Below, piece by piece: positions 1-8,021 of a DNA stretch of 64,000 nucleotides. The stretch covers positions 1 through 64,000 of the forward strand of contig MWSW01000014.1 in the NCBI GenBank assembly GCA_002050165.1, written 5' to 3'. Source of the stretch: Candidatus Tepidiaquacellales bacterium OLB4/UTCHB1 (GTDB taxonomy: Bacteria; Bacteroidota; Ignavibacteria; Tepidaquicellales; Tepidaquicellaceae). The notes below the pieces were generated by a model that was not told the DNA's origin, ran no database searches, and saw only the letters and a list, made by a program, of their open reading frames with translations. Position 1 is the stretch's first letter. Every line of letters starts with the position of its first letter. Both the position numbers and the translations under genes were made by a program.

Positions 1-25
1 CAAGCCGCCAAAACGTTAGCACTCA
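1..25 (+). other. attC site, 3' remnant (site 0)
   Basis: The window opens inside an integron-type attC site: the L' arm end (CAAGCCGCCAAAAC) is followed by the R' box GTTAGCA at 15-21. The cassette junction is G^TT at 15/16. The first 15 bases (GTTAGCACTC then A and TTTT) are the near-perfect reverse complement of the bases that run into the R'' box of the next attC (1341), which shows that this is the 5' end of the cassette carrying the 51-1322 gene. The array therefore continues upstream of the window, where an integrase gene, if any, would have to lie. Confidence 0.8.
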
Positions 26-50
26 TTTTAAAGTAAAAACAAAATAAGAT

Positions 51-1322
51 ATGAACGAAATTATTTGCCCTAATTGTAAAAAAGCATTCAAAGTAGATGA
101 AGCAGGATATGCTGAAATACTTAGGCAGGTCAGAAATCATCAATTTGAAGAAGAAATTCAGCAGAGATTGAAACTAGCAGAAAAGGAAAAGATGGATGCA
201 GTTAAATTAGCTGAAGCAAAAATAAAAAATGAACTTCAAGACCAGATTTCAAAAAAAGACCAGGAGTTAGCAGCATTAAAAGCTGAAAAGAATGCAGAGT
301 TAATAAAAAAACTAGCAGAAAAGGATACTGAATTACTACAGCTAAAGGCAAAAATTGAAAATGCTGAAAATGAAAAAAAACTAGCAGTTAGTGAGGCTGT
401 AAAAAGTATTGAAAAGGAACGAGATGACTTGGCAAGTGCTGTTAAATTAAAAGATACGGAAAAGGATTTGTTAGAAAAGTCTTTAACCGAAAAATTTGAA
501 GCTGACCTTAAAGAAAAAGATGCTATCATTAAGTATAAAGATGAAGAAATTGCTTTGAGGAAAGATATGAAACTCAAGCTATCTACCAAAATGATTGGAG
601 AAACTCTTGAACAACATTGTGAAACGGAATTTAACAAGCTTCGTGCAACAGCATTTCAAAAAGCATATTTCGAGAAAGATAATGATTCAAGATCAGGAAG
701 TAAAGGTGATTACATTTATAGAGAAAATGACGACTCTGGTAATGAAATCGTCTCAATAATGTTCGAGATGAAAAACGAAGGTGATGAAACCGCTACAAAG
801 AAAAAAAATGAAGACTTTTTAAAAGAATTAGACAAAGACAGAACAGAGAAAAAATGTGAGTATGCAGTCTTGGTCTCTCTTTTAGAAGCTGATAGTGAAT
901 ATTATAATTCGGGGATAGTCGATGTCTCTCACAAATACCCAAAAATGTATGTTGTCAGACCTCAATTCTTTATCCCAATCATTACTTTATTGAGAAATGC
1001 AGCGATGAACTCAGCTAAATATAAGGCAGAGTTGGCTTTGGTCAGGAGTCAGAATATTGATATTACTAATTTTGAAGAAAAGATGAATAAGTTTAAGGAG
1101 GGATTCGCAAGGAATTATGAACTGGCAAGCCGAAAATTTAAAGAAGCAATTGATGAAATTGATAAAACAATAAGTCATCTTCAAAAAACTAAAGACGCAT
1201 TACTTTCTTCCGAAAACAATTTACGTTTGGCTAATGACAAAGCAGATGATTTAACTATCAAAAAACTGACACATGGTAACCCAACAATGAAAGCTAAATT
1301 TGACGAACTAAAAAATAATTAA
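51..1322 (+). CDS. DUF2130 family protein, predicted PD-(D/E)XK nuclease-like
   Basis: The product is 423 residues. It starts with a CPNC half zinc-finger motif (residues 6-9), followed by a long Lys/Glu-rich coiled coil (about residues 35-180), a globular domain and a second helical C-terminus. In the globular domain, GDYIYRE followed by [11 protein letters not shown] fits the D...ExK core of PD-(D/E)XK nucleases; this layout is that of the DUF2130 family. Molecular function is unproven; a nucleic-acid-directed or defence role is inferred. The ATG lies 35 bp inside the cassette boundary and the stop 18 bp before the attC R'' box, so it is the sole gene of a single-gene cassette. A divergent relative sits in another cassette at 15996. 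Confidence 0.8.
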   Translation: MNEIICPNCKKAFKVDEAGYAEILRQVRNHQFEEEIQQRLKLAEKEKMDAVKLAEAKIKNELQDQISKKDQELAALKAEKNAELIKKLAEKDTELLQLKAKIENAENEKKLAVSEAVKSIEKERDDLASAVKLKDTEKDLLEKSLTEKFEADLKEKDAIIKYKDEEIALRKDMKLKLSTKMIGETLEQHCETEFNKLRATAFQKAYFEKDNDSRSGSKGDYIYRENDDSGNEIVSIMFEMKNEGDETATKKKNEDFLKELDKDRTEKKCEYAVLVSLLEADSEYYNSGIVDVSHKYPKMYVVRPQFFIPIITLLRNAAMNSAKYKAELALVRSQNIDITNFEEKMNKFKEGFARNYELASRKFKEAIDEIDKTISHLQKTKDALLSSENNLRLANDKADDLTIKKLTHGNPTMKAKFDELKNN

Positions 1323-1340
1323 TTTAAAATGAAAACGAGT

Positions 1341-1472
1341 GCTAACAGCCAGCTTGCCGCAATGGCGGGTGAACAGCTTCATTTGAACATTTTCGGTAAA
1401 TTGAAAGTTCGTTTCTCGATTGAAGTCTATTGCTAAAATCCGCCACTGCGGCAAGCTGGTCAGACGTTAGCG
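1341..1472 (+). other. attC recombination site (site 1)
   Basis: R'' GCTAAC begins at 1341 and R' GTTAGCG is at 1466-1472. The inner arms AGCTTGCCGCA/TGCGGCAAGCT and TGGCGG/CCGCCA pair, leaving an unpaired base as in known attC sites. The centre carries the array's shared motif (GAACagCTTC ... TTCTCGATTGAA). The junction G^TT is at 1466/1467. Single-stranded attC folding is the substrate of integron integrases (family knowledge); the fold here is read from the sequence. Confidence 0.85.
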
Positions 1473-1542
1473 GACACCCTTTAAATCAAAAATCAGCGTT
1501 AAGATAAATACGGCTGAAAAGATGAGAGAAAAGCCCGCCCAC

Positions 1543-1605
1543 AAAAGGCACATTTGGTTTTTCTAAAACACAGCCCCTACCCTTCAAAAACCAAAAGAGC
1601 CTTTT
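1543..1605 (+). repeat. Two-stem hairpin element H1
   Basis: Outer stem AAAAGGC (1543-1549) pairs with GCCTTTT (1599-1605). Inner stem TTTGGTTTTT (1553-1562) pairs with AAAAACCAAA (1586-1595). ACA and AGA form a symmetric internal loop between them. Copies H2 (4047), H3 (17476) and H4 (25237) share the layout with different but compensating stem bases. H1 lies between the attC and the TPR gene. The remaining 1473-1745 stretch shows no gene, only this hairpin and a possible promoter. Confidence 0.7.
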
Positions 1606-1705
1606 TTTGCCAAAACAATATTTGTTAAAAACAATGAATTTAAGCTAATAGGACATTTCAGGATTTTACAAAACTTACTATACAAGCATTTCTTTTTAAA
1701 ATTTG

Positions 1706-1713
1706 TATTTTTG
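1706..1713 (+). promoter_or_regulatory. Possible promoter -7 element inside cassette 2
   Basis: TATTTTTG matches the TAnnTTTG -7 consensus of Bacteroidota-type promoters, 33 bp before the TPR start codon. I do not see a clear TTG at the usual -33 distance, so this is tentative. If real, the cassette carries its own promoter. Confidence 0.35.
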
Positions 1714-1745
1714 AACTTCACTAATAACTCAATGTATTAAACAAA

Positions 1746-2633
1746 ATGGCTGAGACAGATAAAGAACCCCATTCATTAATTCCCATAGGTAACAACCAAT
1801 TAAAAAAGGTTGAGAATGCCATTGCTATTACTGATAAGATTCTTTTGGGTGAAATTGAACAATTATTTAATAAGGCATTTTATTTGATTAATAGTAAAGA
1901 TTTGTCAGGCATTGAAGAAAACTATTGCTTGAAGCTCGCGTCCGATAAAGACTATTTAAAACGAAATCAATTTAAATATAGAGCAAAAGAAAAAGATGAC
2001 TATAAAAAAGCAATTATTTTATTTTCTAAGGTTTTAAAAACAAAACCTAAACATTATTTTTCATTCTACTTTAAAGGTGTTTCTAAAGGGAATCTAAAAG
2101 ATTACGAAGGAGCAATAAAAGACTACACAAAAGCCATTGAAATTGACCCCGATGATGCTTCTGCATATAACAACAGAGGAATTGCTAAAAGTGATCTAAA
2201 AGATTACGAAGGAGCCATAAAGGACTACACCAAAGCCATTGAAATTGACCCTGATGATGCTTCTGCATATAACAACAGAGGAATTGCTAAATGTAATCTA
2301 AAAGATTACGAAGGAGCAATAGAAGATTACACTAAAGCCATTGAAATTGACCCTGATTATGCTACTGCATATTACAACAGAGGACTTGCTAAAAGTGATC
2401 TAAAAGATTACGAAGGAGCAATAGAAGATTACACTAAAGCCATTGAAATTGACCCTGATTACGCTTTTGCATATAACAACAGAGGAATTGCTAAAAAGAA
2501 TCTAAAAGATTACAAAGGAGCAATAAAAGACTACACCAAAGCCATTGAAATTGACCCTGATTATACTACTGCATATAACAACAGAGAAATTGCGAAAAAT
2601 AATCTTAATGATTTGAGTGAGCTGCCTTTTTGA
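1746..2633 (+). CDS. Tetratricopeptide repeat protein
   Basis: A 295-residue protein with a non-repetitive N-terminus (about 105 residues) followed by TPR units. Five nearly identical 34-residue repeats (KDYEGAIKDYTKAIEIDPD..YNNRGIAK pattern) cover about residues 116-285, preceded by at least one more divergent unit. No signal peptide or membrane segment is evident, so it is probably a cytoplasmic protein-protein interaction scaffold. It is followed after 37 bp by the PLD/J-domain gene with no attC between, so the two may form a functional pair. The near identity of the repeat units at DNA level suggests recent expansion and likely copy-number variation. Confidence 0.85.
   Translation: MAETDKEPHSLIPIGNNQLKKVENAIAITDKILLGEIEQLFNKAFYLINSKDLSGIEENYCLKLASDKDYLKRNQFKYRAKEKDDYKKAIILFSKVLKTKPKHYFSFYFKGVSKGNLKDYEGAIKDYTKAIEIDPDDASAYNNRGIAKSDLKDYEGAIKDYTKAIEIDPDDASAYNNRGIAKCNLKDYEGAIEDYTKAIEIDPDYATAYYNRGLAKSDLKDYEGAIEDYTKAIEIDPDYAFAYNNRGIAKKNLKDYKGAIKDYTKAIEIDPDYTTAYNNREIAKNNLNDLSELPF
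2091..2600 (+). repeat. Five tandem 102-bp direct repeats encoding TPR units
   Basis: Units begin at 2091, 2193, 2295, 2397 and 2499 with the recurring AATCTAAAAGATTACGAAGG or GATCTAAAAGATTACGAAGG. A decayed sixth start is at 2601. Period 102 bp equals 34 codons, so any gain or loss of units stays in frame. Confidence 0.9.
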
Positions 2634-2670
2634 TAGGTTACAATTATAACCGACTTAAAAATGAAAAATA

Positions 2671-4044
2671 ATGCAAACAGAAGCTTATTTTGAAAATATA
2701 GCCCAAGAAATTCAAAACGCGATAGCCTCGGCACAGCATTCCATATATATTGCTGTGGCTTGGTTTACCCAAAAAGAAATTTTTGATCGATTAGTGGAGC
2801 AAGCCAAAGAAGATTGCAAAGTCTTGCTTATCATCTCTAATGATGAAATCAATCAAAATTCAGCTATTGATTATGAAAGGCTCAATATTCGGCAGTCTAA
2901 AGTTTTCAAAATTGGAGACGGTAAACAAGATTTAATGCATAACAAATTCTGCGTCATAGACAATCGTATCGTGATTACCGGTTCTTATAATTGGAGTTAT
3001 AAGGCCGAAAGTAATTATGAAAATATCACCATCACCAAAGATGATCAGGCATTAGCAAAGCAATTCATTGCCGAGTTTAATAATATTCGTAAAAAATATT
3101 TCCCGAATAAAATTGAGGAAGATGAAATCATTTTACCTTTAGAAAAGGTGACCAAACGGTTAGAGATTATTAAAAATTTCATTCTGTTGGAAGAAACGGA
3201 TGCTATTCATAATGTTGTTGAGAAATTGAAGAGATACCGGTTCAATGAAGCCATCAATGAGATTATAAATAAAGTGGAAACAAAAGATTATGCAACAGCA
3301 ATTGAGCATATCCAAAAATTTATATCGCAAAAACAGCAACTAACCACTTGGGAAGATCCCGAGATTGAAGTGCTTAAATTGGAAATTAAAAACCTTGAAA
3401 ATCAACTCAACAGCTACGACAATAAAAGAATTGAGTTGGAAAAGCTGTTAACAGATTTCAATCATCGTCACGCTCAAGAAGTAGGGGATTTAATTGTAGA
3501 AATATTGTCATTGAAAAAGTTGCTTTATAAAGATGATAAGGAAAAGTATGAAAAAGCAGAGCGAGATGAGAAGGAATATAAAAAGCAAGTGGAAAATGAA
3601 AGCAAAAAACAAATCTATGAATTAGACGAGCAAGAGCAACAAGATATCAAAAAGAAATTTAGAGAAGCCACTTTCTTTTGTCATCCGGATAAAGTTGCTG
3701 ATAAGTATAAGAAAGAAGCAAGCGAAACTTTCAATGAATTAAAAGCAGCCTATGATGCCAACGATATCAAGAAGGTGAATGAAATTTATGAAGAACTTAA
3801 AAACGGTAATTTCTACAAAACAAACTCTGAGACCGTAAACGAGAAAGCTGCCTTAAAATCAAGCATATCAAAATTAAAACGAAAAATAGAGCAACTAAAA
3901 ACAACAATTATTGAAATCAAGGAAAGCGACACCTATCAAAAGATTAAAGATATAGATGATTGGGACGAATATTTTACAAATTTAAAAGAGCAGTTAAGCG
4001 CAGAGTTGGAGCGTTTAAAAGAAGAATTGAATGTCCAATTCTAA
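2671..4044 (+). CDS. PLD-like protein with C-terminal coiled coil and J-domain-like segment
   Basis: 457 residues. The N-terminal 150 residues form a phospholipase D-like domain with one HKD motif (HNKFCVIDNRIVITGSYNWS, near residue 90), as in PLD-superfamily nucleases, which act as dimers when they hold one motif. The middle is helical and charged. Around residues 330-370, FREATFFCHPDKVADKY followed by FNELKAAYDA strongly resembles the HPD-containing J-domain of DnaJ co-chaperones. The last 80 residues are coiled coil. A nuclease tethered to Hsp70 is an inference. It follows the TPR gene closely and may share its transcript. No attC separates the two genes. Confidence 0.75.
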   Translation: MQTEAYFENIAQEIQNAIASAQHSIYIAVAWFTQKEIFDRLVEQAKEDCKVLLIISNDEINQNSAIDYERLNIRQSKVFKIGDGKQDLMHNKFCVIDNRIVITGSYNWSYKAESNYENITITKDDQALAKQFIAEFNNIRKKYFPNKIEEDEIILPLEKVTKRLEIIKNFILLEETDAIHNVVEKLKRYRFNEAINEIINKVETKDYATAIEHIQKFISQKQQLTTWEDPEIEVLKLEIKNLENQLNSYDNKRIELEKLLTDFNHRHAQEVGDLIVEILSLKKLLYKDDKEKYEKAERDEKEYKKQVENESKKQIYELDEQEQQDIKKKFREATFFCHPDKVADKYKKEASETFNELKAAYDANDIKKVNEIYEELKNGNFYKTNSETVNEKAALKSSISKLKRKIEQLKTTIIEIKESDTYQKIKDIDDWDEYFTNLKEQLSAELERLKEELNVQF

Positions 4045-4046
4045 GC

Positions 4047-4106
4047 CACACCCATTGCCAAGTCGCTCATTGCAAACACACAAACCAAAACTTGGCAAAG
4101 CGTGTG
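4047..4106 (+). repeat. Two-stem hairpin element H2
   Basis: Starts three bases after the stop of the PLD gene. Outer stem CACAC (4047-4051) with GTGTG (4102-4106), inner stem TTGCCAAG (4055-4062) with CTTGGCAA (4091-4098), internal loop CCA/AGC. This is the most divergent member of the H family; the downstream TTGCCTACGCA resembles the TTGCCAACGCA after H3. Confidence 0.6.
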
Positions 4107-4158
4107 TCTTGCCTACGCACAACCGACAGACAATCAACATGTAAGACAGAAGGGCAGC

Positions 4159-4291
4159 CCATAACAGCGGTTTGGCGTAATGGCGGGTTCAGTGCTTCGT
4201 ATGACAGTTTGGTGGTAGGTTCAAGTGCAGTTCTTCGATTGAACTTTTGTGCTATAAATCCGCCACTACGCCAAGCCGCAAAACGTTATGC
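4159..4291 (+). other. attC recombination site (site 2)
   Basis: R'' CCATAAC at 4159-4165, R' GTTATGC at 4285-4291, inner arms TTGGCGTA/TACGCCAA and TGGCGG/CCGCCA, and a TTCGATTGAAC centre. Unlike most sites, its R'' arm does not pair with the 5' end of its own cassette (GTTAGCGGACA at 1466), so the preceding cassette looks chimeric. Confidence 0.85.
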
Positions 4292-4343
4292 GTCAAGCTT
4301 AGGGACATCACTAAATTCAACAAACGAAAATTAAAACAATAAC

Positions 4344-5393
4344 ATGGGACTATTAAATCTTTTCAAAAAAAAGCGACCGTTGATTAAAGGTCAAGAGGAA
4401 AAAAATCCTTTTAATTATAAACTAGAACAAGGTCTTGACTGTGACGAAATTCCTAATTGCTATGGTGAATTTGGGAAGACACCAACAAATCCAATTCCAG
4501 TAAATGGCGGGACGGGAGAATTAATATACTTGAATAGTTTAAAAAACATAAATAATCAACCATTATTGTATCATCGGTTGACAATTACTCCTATTCAAGG
4601 ACTTGAAGAATATGTTGACATTTATGAAGTAGTTTCTGTTGATGGTAAACTTTGGGACATACTATATTTCCATATGTATCATCCAAGAAACTCAAATAAA
4701 CTTCCAAGTGGCTACCAATGGGTAAAGTATGATAAAATATGGAGCCACTCACCTATTGGATTAGGATTAAATAAGTTTCTGCCAGACTTTCCTTACAATA
4801 TGAGTGAGCCTTTAAAACAGTTTCAAGGGCTTTTAAATTTGGTAAGCGTTTATGAGAAACATACCAAAGGAAAGAATTTCATTAGACCACAAGAGCACTT
4901 AGAAAAAATAATCCATCTCAACAATAGAAATAATATTATTGGACCATTGGCACATTCAATTTCTATGAAATATCCAGTTCAATATTTTATCAACTTACTT
5001 CAAGCCTATGACAACGACACAAAAAGTTTTGCCTTATTCTGCCTGCAATTAAACAAAAAAAGCCTTACTGAAAATAATCTTGCATCTATTTGCAAATTTG
5101 CTTTTTTAAATGATGATTGGAAACTAAATGAAATTATAATTGAACTTGTGAACTACTTTGACAAAGAAAATACAGTGCAATCAATATTTGCTCCTTTAGT
5201 TGAATATCTAGATAAACATGATGCAAAAGGTTTAATATATGTCCTTAAAGTAGCTGAAGAAGATTTTATCAATGGACTTTCTTATAAGCTTATACCATTC
5301 TTATGGAAGTTAACAAAACACAATAATGCATCAGAAGAACTCATTGAAAAATGTAATTTGATTTCAGAAAAAATATTATTAACTATGGACTAA
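4344..5393 (+). CDS. Hypothetical cassette protein
   Basis: 349 residues, not recognised. It begins with a short basic stretch (MGLLNLFKKKRP). The N-terminal 150 residues are rich in aromatic and proline residues with predicted strands, and the C-terminal half is helical with Leu-rich segments suggestive of a HEAT-like solenoid (weak). No signal peptide or transmembrane helix is visible. It is the only gene in cassette 4286-5551. The ATG is 58 bp after the junction and the stop is 33 bp before the attC. Confidence 0.8.
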   Translation: MGLLNLFKKKRPLIKGQEEKNPFNYKLEQGLDCDEIPNCYGEFGKTPTNPIPVNGGTGELIYLNSLKNINNQPLLYHRLTITPIQGLEEYVDIYEVVSVDGKLWDILYFHMYHPRNSNKLPSGYQWVKYDKIWSHSPIGLGLNKFLPDFPYNMSEPLKQFQGLLNLVSVYEKHTKGKNFIRPQEHLEKIIHLNNRNNIIGPLAHSISMKYPVQYFINLLQAYDNDTKSFALFCLQLNKKSLTENNLASICKFAFLNDDWKLNEIIIELVNYFDKENTVQSIFAPLVEYLDKHDAKGLIYVLKVAEEDFINGLSYKLIPFLWKLTKHNNASEELIEKCNLISEKILLTMD

Positions 5394-5425
5394 ACGATTT
5401 GTATGCAAGATAAAGTAGCACGAAC

Positions 5426-5557
5426 GCATAACAAGGTATTTATGAAATGGGGGCTGACGTGCTACGTATCAACATTTGTGCAAGCCCAAATAGTTGTGCT
5501 TCGTATGAACCATTATGCTAATAATCCCCCACTTCATAAATACCCAAACCGTTATGC
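5426..5557 (+). other. attC recombination site (site 3)
   Basis: R'' GCATAAC (5426-5432) and R' GTTATGC (5551-5557). Inner arm GGTATTTATGAA pairs with TTCATAAATACC. The R'' arm with two upstream bases (ACGCATAAC) is the complement of this cassette's 5' end GTTATGCGT at 4285. Confidence 0.88.
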
Positions 5558-5580
5558 ACAATGCTAATAGACCGTAAACA

Positions 5581-6303
5581 ATGAAACAACCACACGACAA
5601 TTGGGCAACATTTTATGACTTTGCATATAACAAAACGTTTGGGCGTTTCTATCACGACCTGACAACAGAAACCTTAAATGCAATCAATGACATTTTACCA
5701 AATGGCTCAATCATTGACTTTGGTGCAGGGACAGGACGGCTTTCAATTCCATTAACCAAGCAAAATTATTCAGTTATCGCAGTGGAAAAAAGCAGTGGAA
5801 TGGTTGAACAATTTAAACAGAACCAACTTAAACACAACCTTGACATACAAATTCAAAATTGCTCAATCGCAGAATACGACAACGGAAAAGCCGATTTAGC
5901 GTTAGCTCTTTTTACAGTTTTGAGTTATTCAATAACCGAACAAGAACTTTCCGAAACGTTAAACAATATTTACAGACACATAAAACCGAACGGATATTTT
6001 TTCTTTGACTTACCCAATATGGTTTTCTTTAATGCAGGTCAGATAACGAATATACAAACTGAAAATTTTAATCGTTCGGTTAAACTAACTAAAAACCACG
6101 ATGATATTTTTACTTACAGAGAAACTTGTAACGGTATTTTCAACGGACAAGAGTTTGAATACCAAGACGAGTTTAAAATCAGATATTGGTCGCTTAATAC
6201 GCTAGACAATTTGTTACAAAACAATGGTTTTGTAGATACAGAAAAGGTGTTTAATCAATTCAACTCAACAGGTTCAACATACAAACTATATAAGAAGCAA
6301 TGA
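5581..6303 (+). CDS. Class I SAM-dependent methyltransferase
   Basis: 240 residues. SAM-binding motif I is visible as IIDFGAGTGRLS (about residues 44-55), followed by an acidic residue in VIAVEKSSG and a motif IV-like region ADLALALFTVLSY; the C-terminal half holds LNNIYRHIKPNGYFFFDLPN. This is the standard methyltransferase fold, but the substrate cannot be read from the sequence. The ATG is 29 bp inside the cassette junction. The stop overlaps the ATG of the next gene (ATGA), so the two are translationally coupled in a two-gene cassette. Confidence 0.85.
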   Translation: MKQPHDNWATFYDFAYNKTFGRFYHDLTTETLNAINDILPNGSIIDFGAGTGRLSIPLTKQNYSVIAVEKSSGMVEQFKQNQLKHNLDIQIQNCSIAEYDNGKADLALALFTVLSYSITEQELSETLNNIYRHIKPNGYFFFDLPNMVFFNAGQITNIQTENFNRSVKLTKNHDDIFTYRETCNGIFNGQEFEYQDEFKIRYWSLNTLDNLLQNNGFVDTEKVFNQFNSTGSTYKLYKKQ

Positions 6304-6971
6304 CAACATTTCAGATAAATCTATACAAAGGACACCCGATAATAAAAGACGGTGAAAACACAATGCTTATTGATACGGGAGCACCTTCTACTATCCACGT
6401 TGCAAACAATTTGTTTTTTTGCTCTGACAATTTCAGTTGTGTTACAAATTATATGGGCTTGACAGTTCAAAAAATATCAGAAATGTTGGGAACAGAAATA
6501 ACAACTTTAATTGGTGCCGACATTTTATCAAACTTCAAAATTCTGTTTGACTATAAAAACGAAGTTGTAGCTTTTAGTAAAGATGAAACAAACTCACCAA
6601 TGAATGAAACGACTATTTCGTCATTTATGGGTATTCCAATTATTGAATTAACAGTTGACAACCAAAAACTTAAATTCTTTTTGGACACAGGAGCAAAACT
6701 TTCTTATCTTGACAGCAAAATTACATCACAACATACGAGTATTGGAACAGACGAAGACTTTTATCCGGGCGTTGGAAAATTTGAAACGGAATGTTACGAA
6801 ATATTGACGAGTTTCGGGAACAAAGAATTTAATGTTAAGTATGGAAACTTGCCAAGTTTATTACAAATGACATTGATGTTAGGCGGAACGAATGGAATTA
6901 TAGGGTTTGATTTCTTTAATAATTTCAAAGTATGCCTTGACATTAAAAACGGAAAAATAAAATATGAATAA
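6300..6971 (+). CDS. Retropepsin-like aspartic protease domain protein
   Basis: 223 residues with two copies of an aspartyl-protease-type active-site motif: LIDTGAPSTIHV (about residue 23) and FFLDTGAKLSYLD (about residue 124), each followed by a hydrophobic/glycine strand (IGADILSNF; IGFDFFNNF). This arrangement fits a pepsin/retropepsin-like fold with two pseudo-symmetric lobes in one chain. No signal peptide is evident, so it may be cytoplasmic. It overlaps the methyltransferase stop by four bases and ends 10 bp before the attC. Function is unknown; protease activity is inferred from the motifs. Confidence 0.75.
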   Translation: MTTFQINLYKGHPIIKDGENTMLIDTGAPSTIHVANNLFFCSDNFSCVTNYMGLTVQKISEMLGTEITTLIGADILSNFKILFDYKNEVVAFSKDETNSPMNETTISSFMGIPIIELTVDNQKLKFFLDTGAKLSYLDSKITSQHTSIGTDEDFYPGVGKFETECYEILTSFGNKEFNVKYGNLPSLLQMTLMLGGTNGIIGFDFFNNFKVCLDIKNGKIKYE

Positions 6972-6980
6972 AAGCACTGT

Positions 6981-7113
6981 GCATAACAAGGTATTGCCAA
7001 AAGCGGGGCTGAACGACTTCGATTAAAAGATAGTGCAAAGTTAAACGATAGTAATTCTATTCAACATTTGTGCTAAAAGTCCGCTCCCTCGCCAATTTGC
7101 CAAACCGTTGGCG
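6981..7113 (+). other. attC recombination site (site 4)
   Basis: R'' GCATAAC (6981-6987), R' GTTGGCG (7107-7113). R'' and R' do not match each other here, but R'' with its upstream bases (AGCACTGTGCATAAC) pairs at 14 of 15 positions with the 5' end of its own cassette (GTTATGCACAATGCT at 5551). That is the signature of G^TT cassette junctions. Confidence 0.88.
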
Positions 7114-7171
7114 GTCAGTTTAGACAACACAACCCTTAACAGACATTAATAACAATACAAAAGCAAAAAAT

Positions 7172-7825
7172 ATGGAAAAGAAACATCAGGTGCATAACCT
7201 AATTATTTTAGACGAAAGCGGTTCGATGTCGTCTATAAAAAACACAATCATTCAAGGATTTAATGAGTTGGTGCAGACAATTCAGGGAATTGAAAAACAA
7301 TTTCCAGAACAAGAACATTTTGTTTCATTTGTTTCTTTCAATAGCTTAGGACAAAAATTACTTCACTTTATTGACCCAGCAAGTACCCTTAAACAAATAG
7401 ACGACAAAAGCTATAATCCTGATGCAATGACACCGTTATTTGATGCAATGGGTTTTAGTATAAACAAACTGAAAGAATCTTTACAAGGGCAAACTGACTA
7501 TAATGTTCTTGTAACAATATTGACAGACGGAGAAGAGAACAATTCAAAAGAATTTTCCGGTAGCGACATAAAAAAACTTGTTGAAGGACTAAAACAAAAT
7601 AGGTGGACATTTACCTACATCGGGACAGACCACGATGTAGAGAAAATTGCTTTATCTCTTTCTATTAATAACACTATGTTTTTTGCAAAAAGTGAGGCAG
7701 GTATAAAAGATATGTTTTTGAAAGAGCAAAGTGCAAGAGCAAAATACAGTAAAAAAATCCACTTCAACGAAGACACGTCATCAAATTATTTTGACGACAC
7801 GGAAGACGACAAGAATAAAAAGTAA
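7172..7825 (+). CDS. von Willebrand factor A (vWA) domain protein
   Basis: 217 residues forming a single vWA domain. The metal-binding MIDAS motif is LDESGSMSS (residues 14-22), with a later Thr in MTPLFDAMG and an Asp in LTDGEENNS. No signal peptide or membrane segment is seen, so it is intracellular; the acidic tail (SNYFDDTEDDKNKK) is disordered. Such proteins usually mediate metal-dependent protein contacts, and here it stands alone in cassette 7108-7960 without an AAA ATPase partner. Confidence 0.85.
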   Translation: MEKKHQVHNLIILDESGSMSSIKNTIIQGFNELVQTIQGIEKQFPEQEHFVSFVSFNSLGQKLLHFIDPASTLKQIDDKSYNPDAMTPLFDAMGFSINKLKESLQGQTDYNVLVTILTDGEENNSKEFSGSDIKKLVEGLKQNRWTFTYIGTDHDVEKIALSLSINNTMFFAKSEAGIKDMFLKEQSARAKYSKKIHFNEDTSSNYFDDTEDDKNKK

Positions 7826-7834
7826 AAACCGAAC

Positions 7835-7966
7835 CGCCAACATCGTATTGGAAATAGGCGGGCTGAACGGCTTCGTATCAACGGAAGTGCATAATTCAAC
7901 ATTTGTTCTCCGCATCAACAATTGTGGTGAAAGTCGCCACCTTCGCCAAGCCGAAAAACGTTGTGC
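7835..7966 (+). other. attC recombination site (site 5)
   Basis: R'' CGCCAAC (7835-7841), R' GTTGTGC (7960-7966), with GGCGGGCTGAACGGCTTCGT in the left half. R'' plus two upstream bases (ACCGCCAAC) pairs with this cassette's 5' end GTTGGCGGT at 7107. The inner arms are less regular than in the other sites. Confidence 0.82.
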
Positions 7967-8021
7967 GGCAGCTTATTGAAACCCGTAACCAAACAGAAAA
8001 TAATACTGACATACAGAAGTT

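Noticed and set aside
1543-1605. H elements as rho-independent terminators
   Set aside because: Only H1 is followed by a run of T, the loops are long, and H1 and H3 lie upstream of genes; the two-stem structure fits a different role.
2091-2600. CRISPR-like regular repeats
   Set aside because: The 102-bp units are in-frame TPR codons with no spacers.
3960-4334. Open frame across the end of the PLD gene and an attC site
   Set aside because: It overlaps the real gene and runs through the H2 hairpin and attC; the frame is a by-product of the site. The same holds for frames at 7731-7979, 17188-17436 and 25359-25547.
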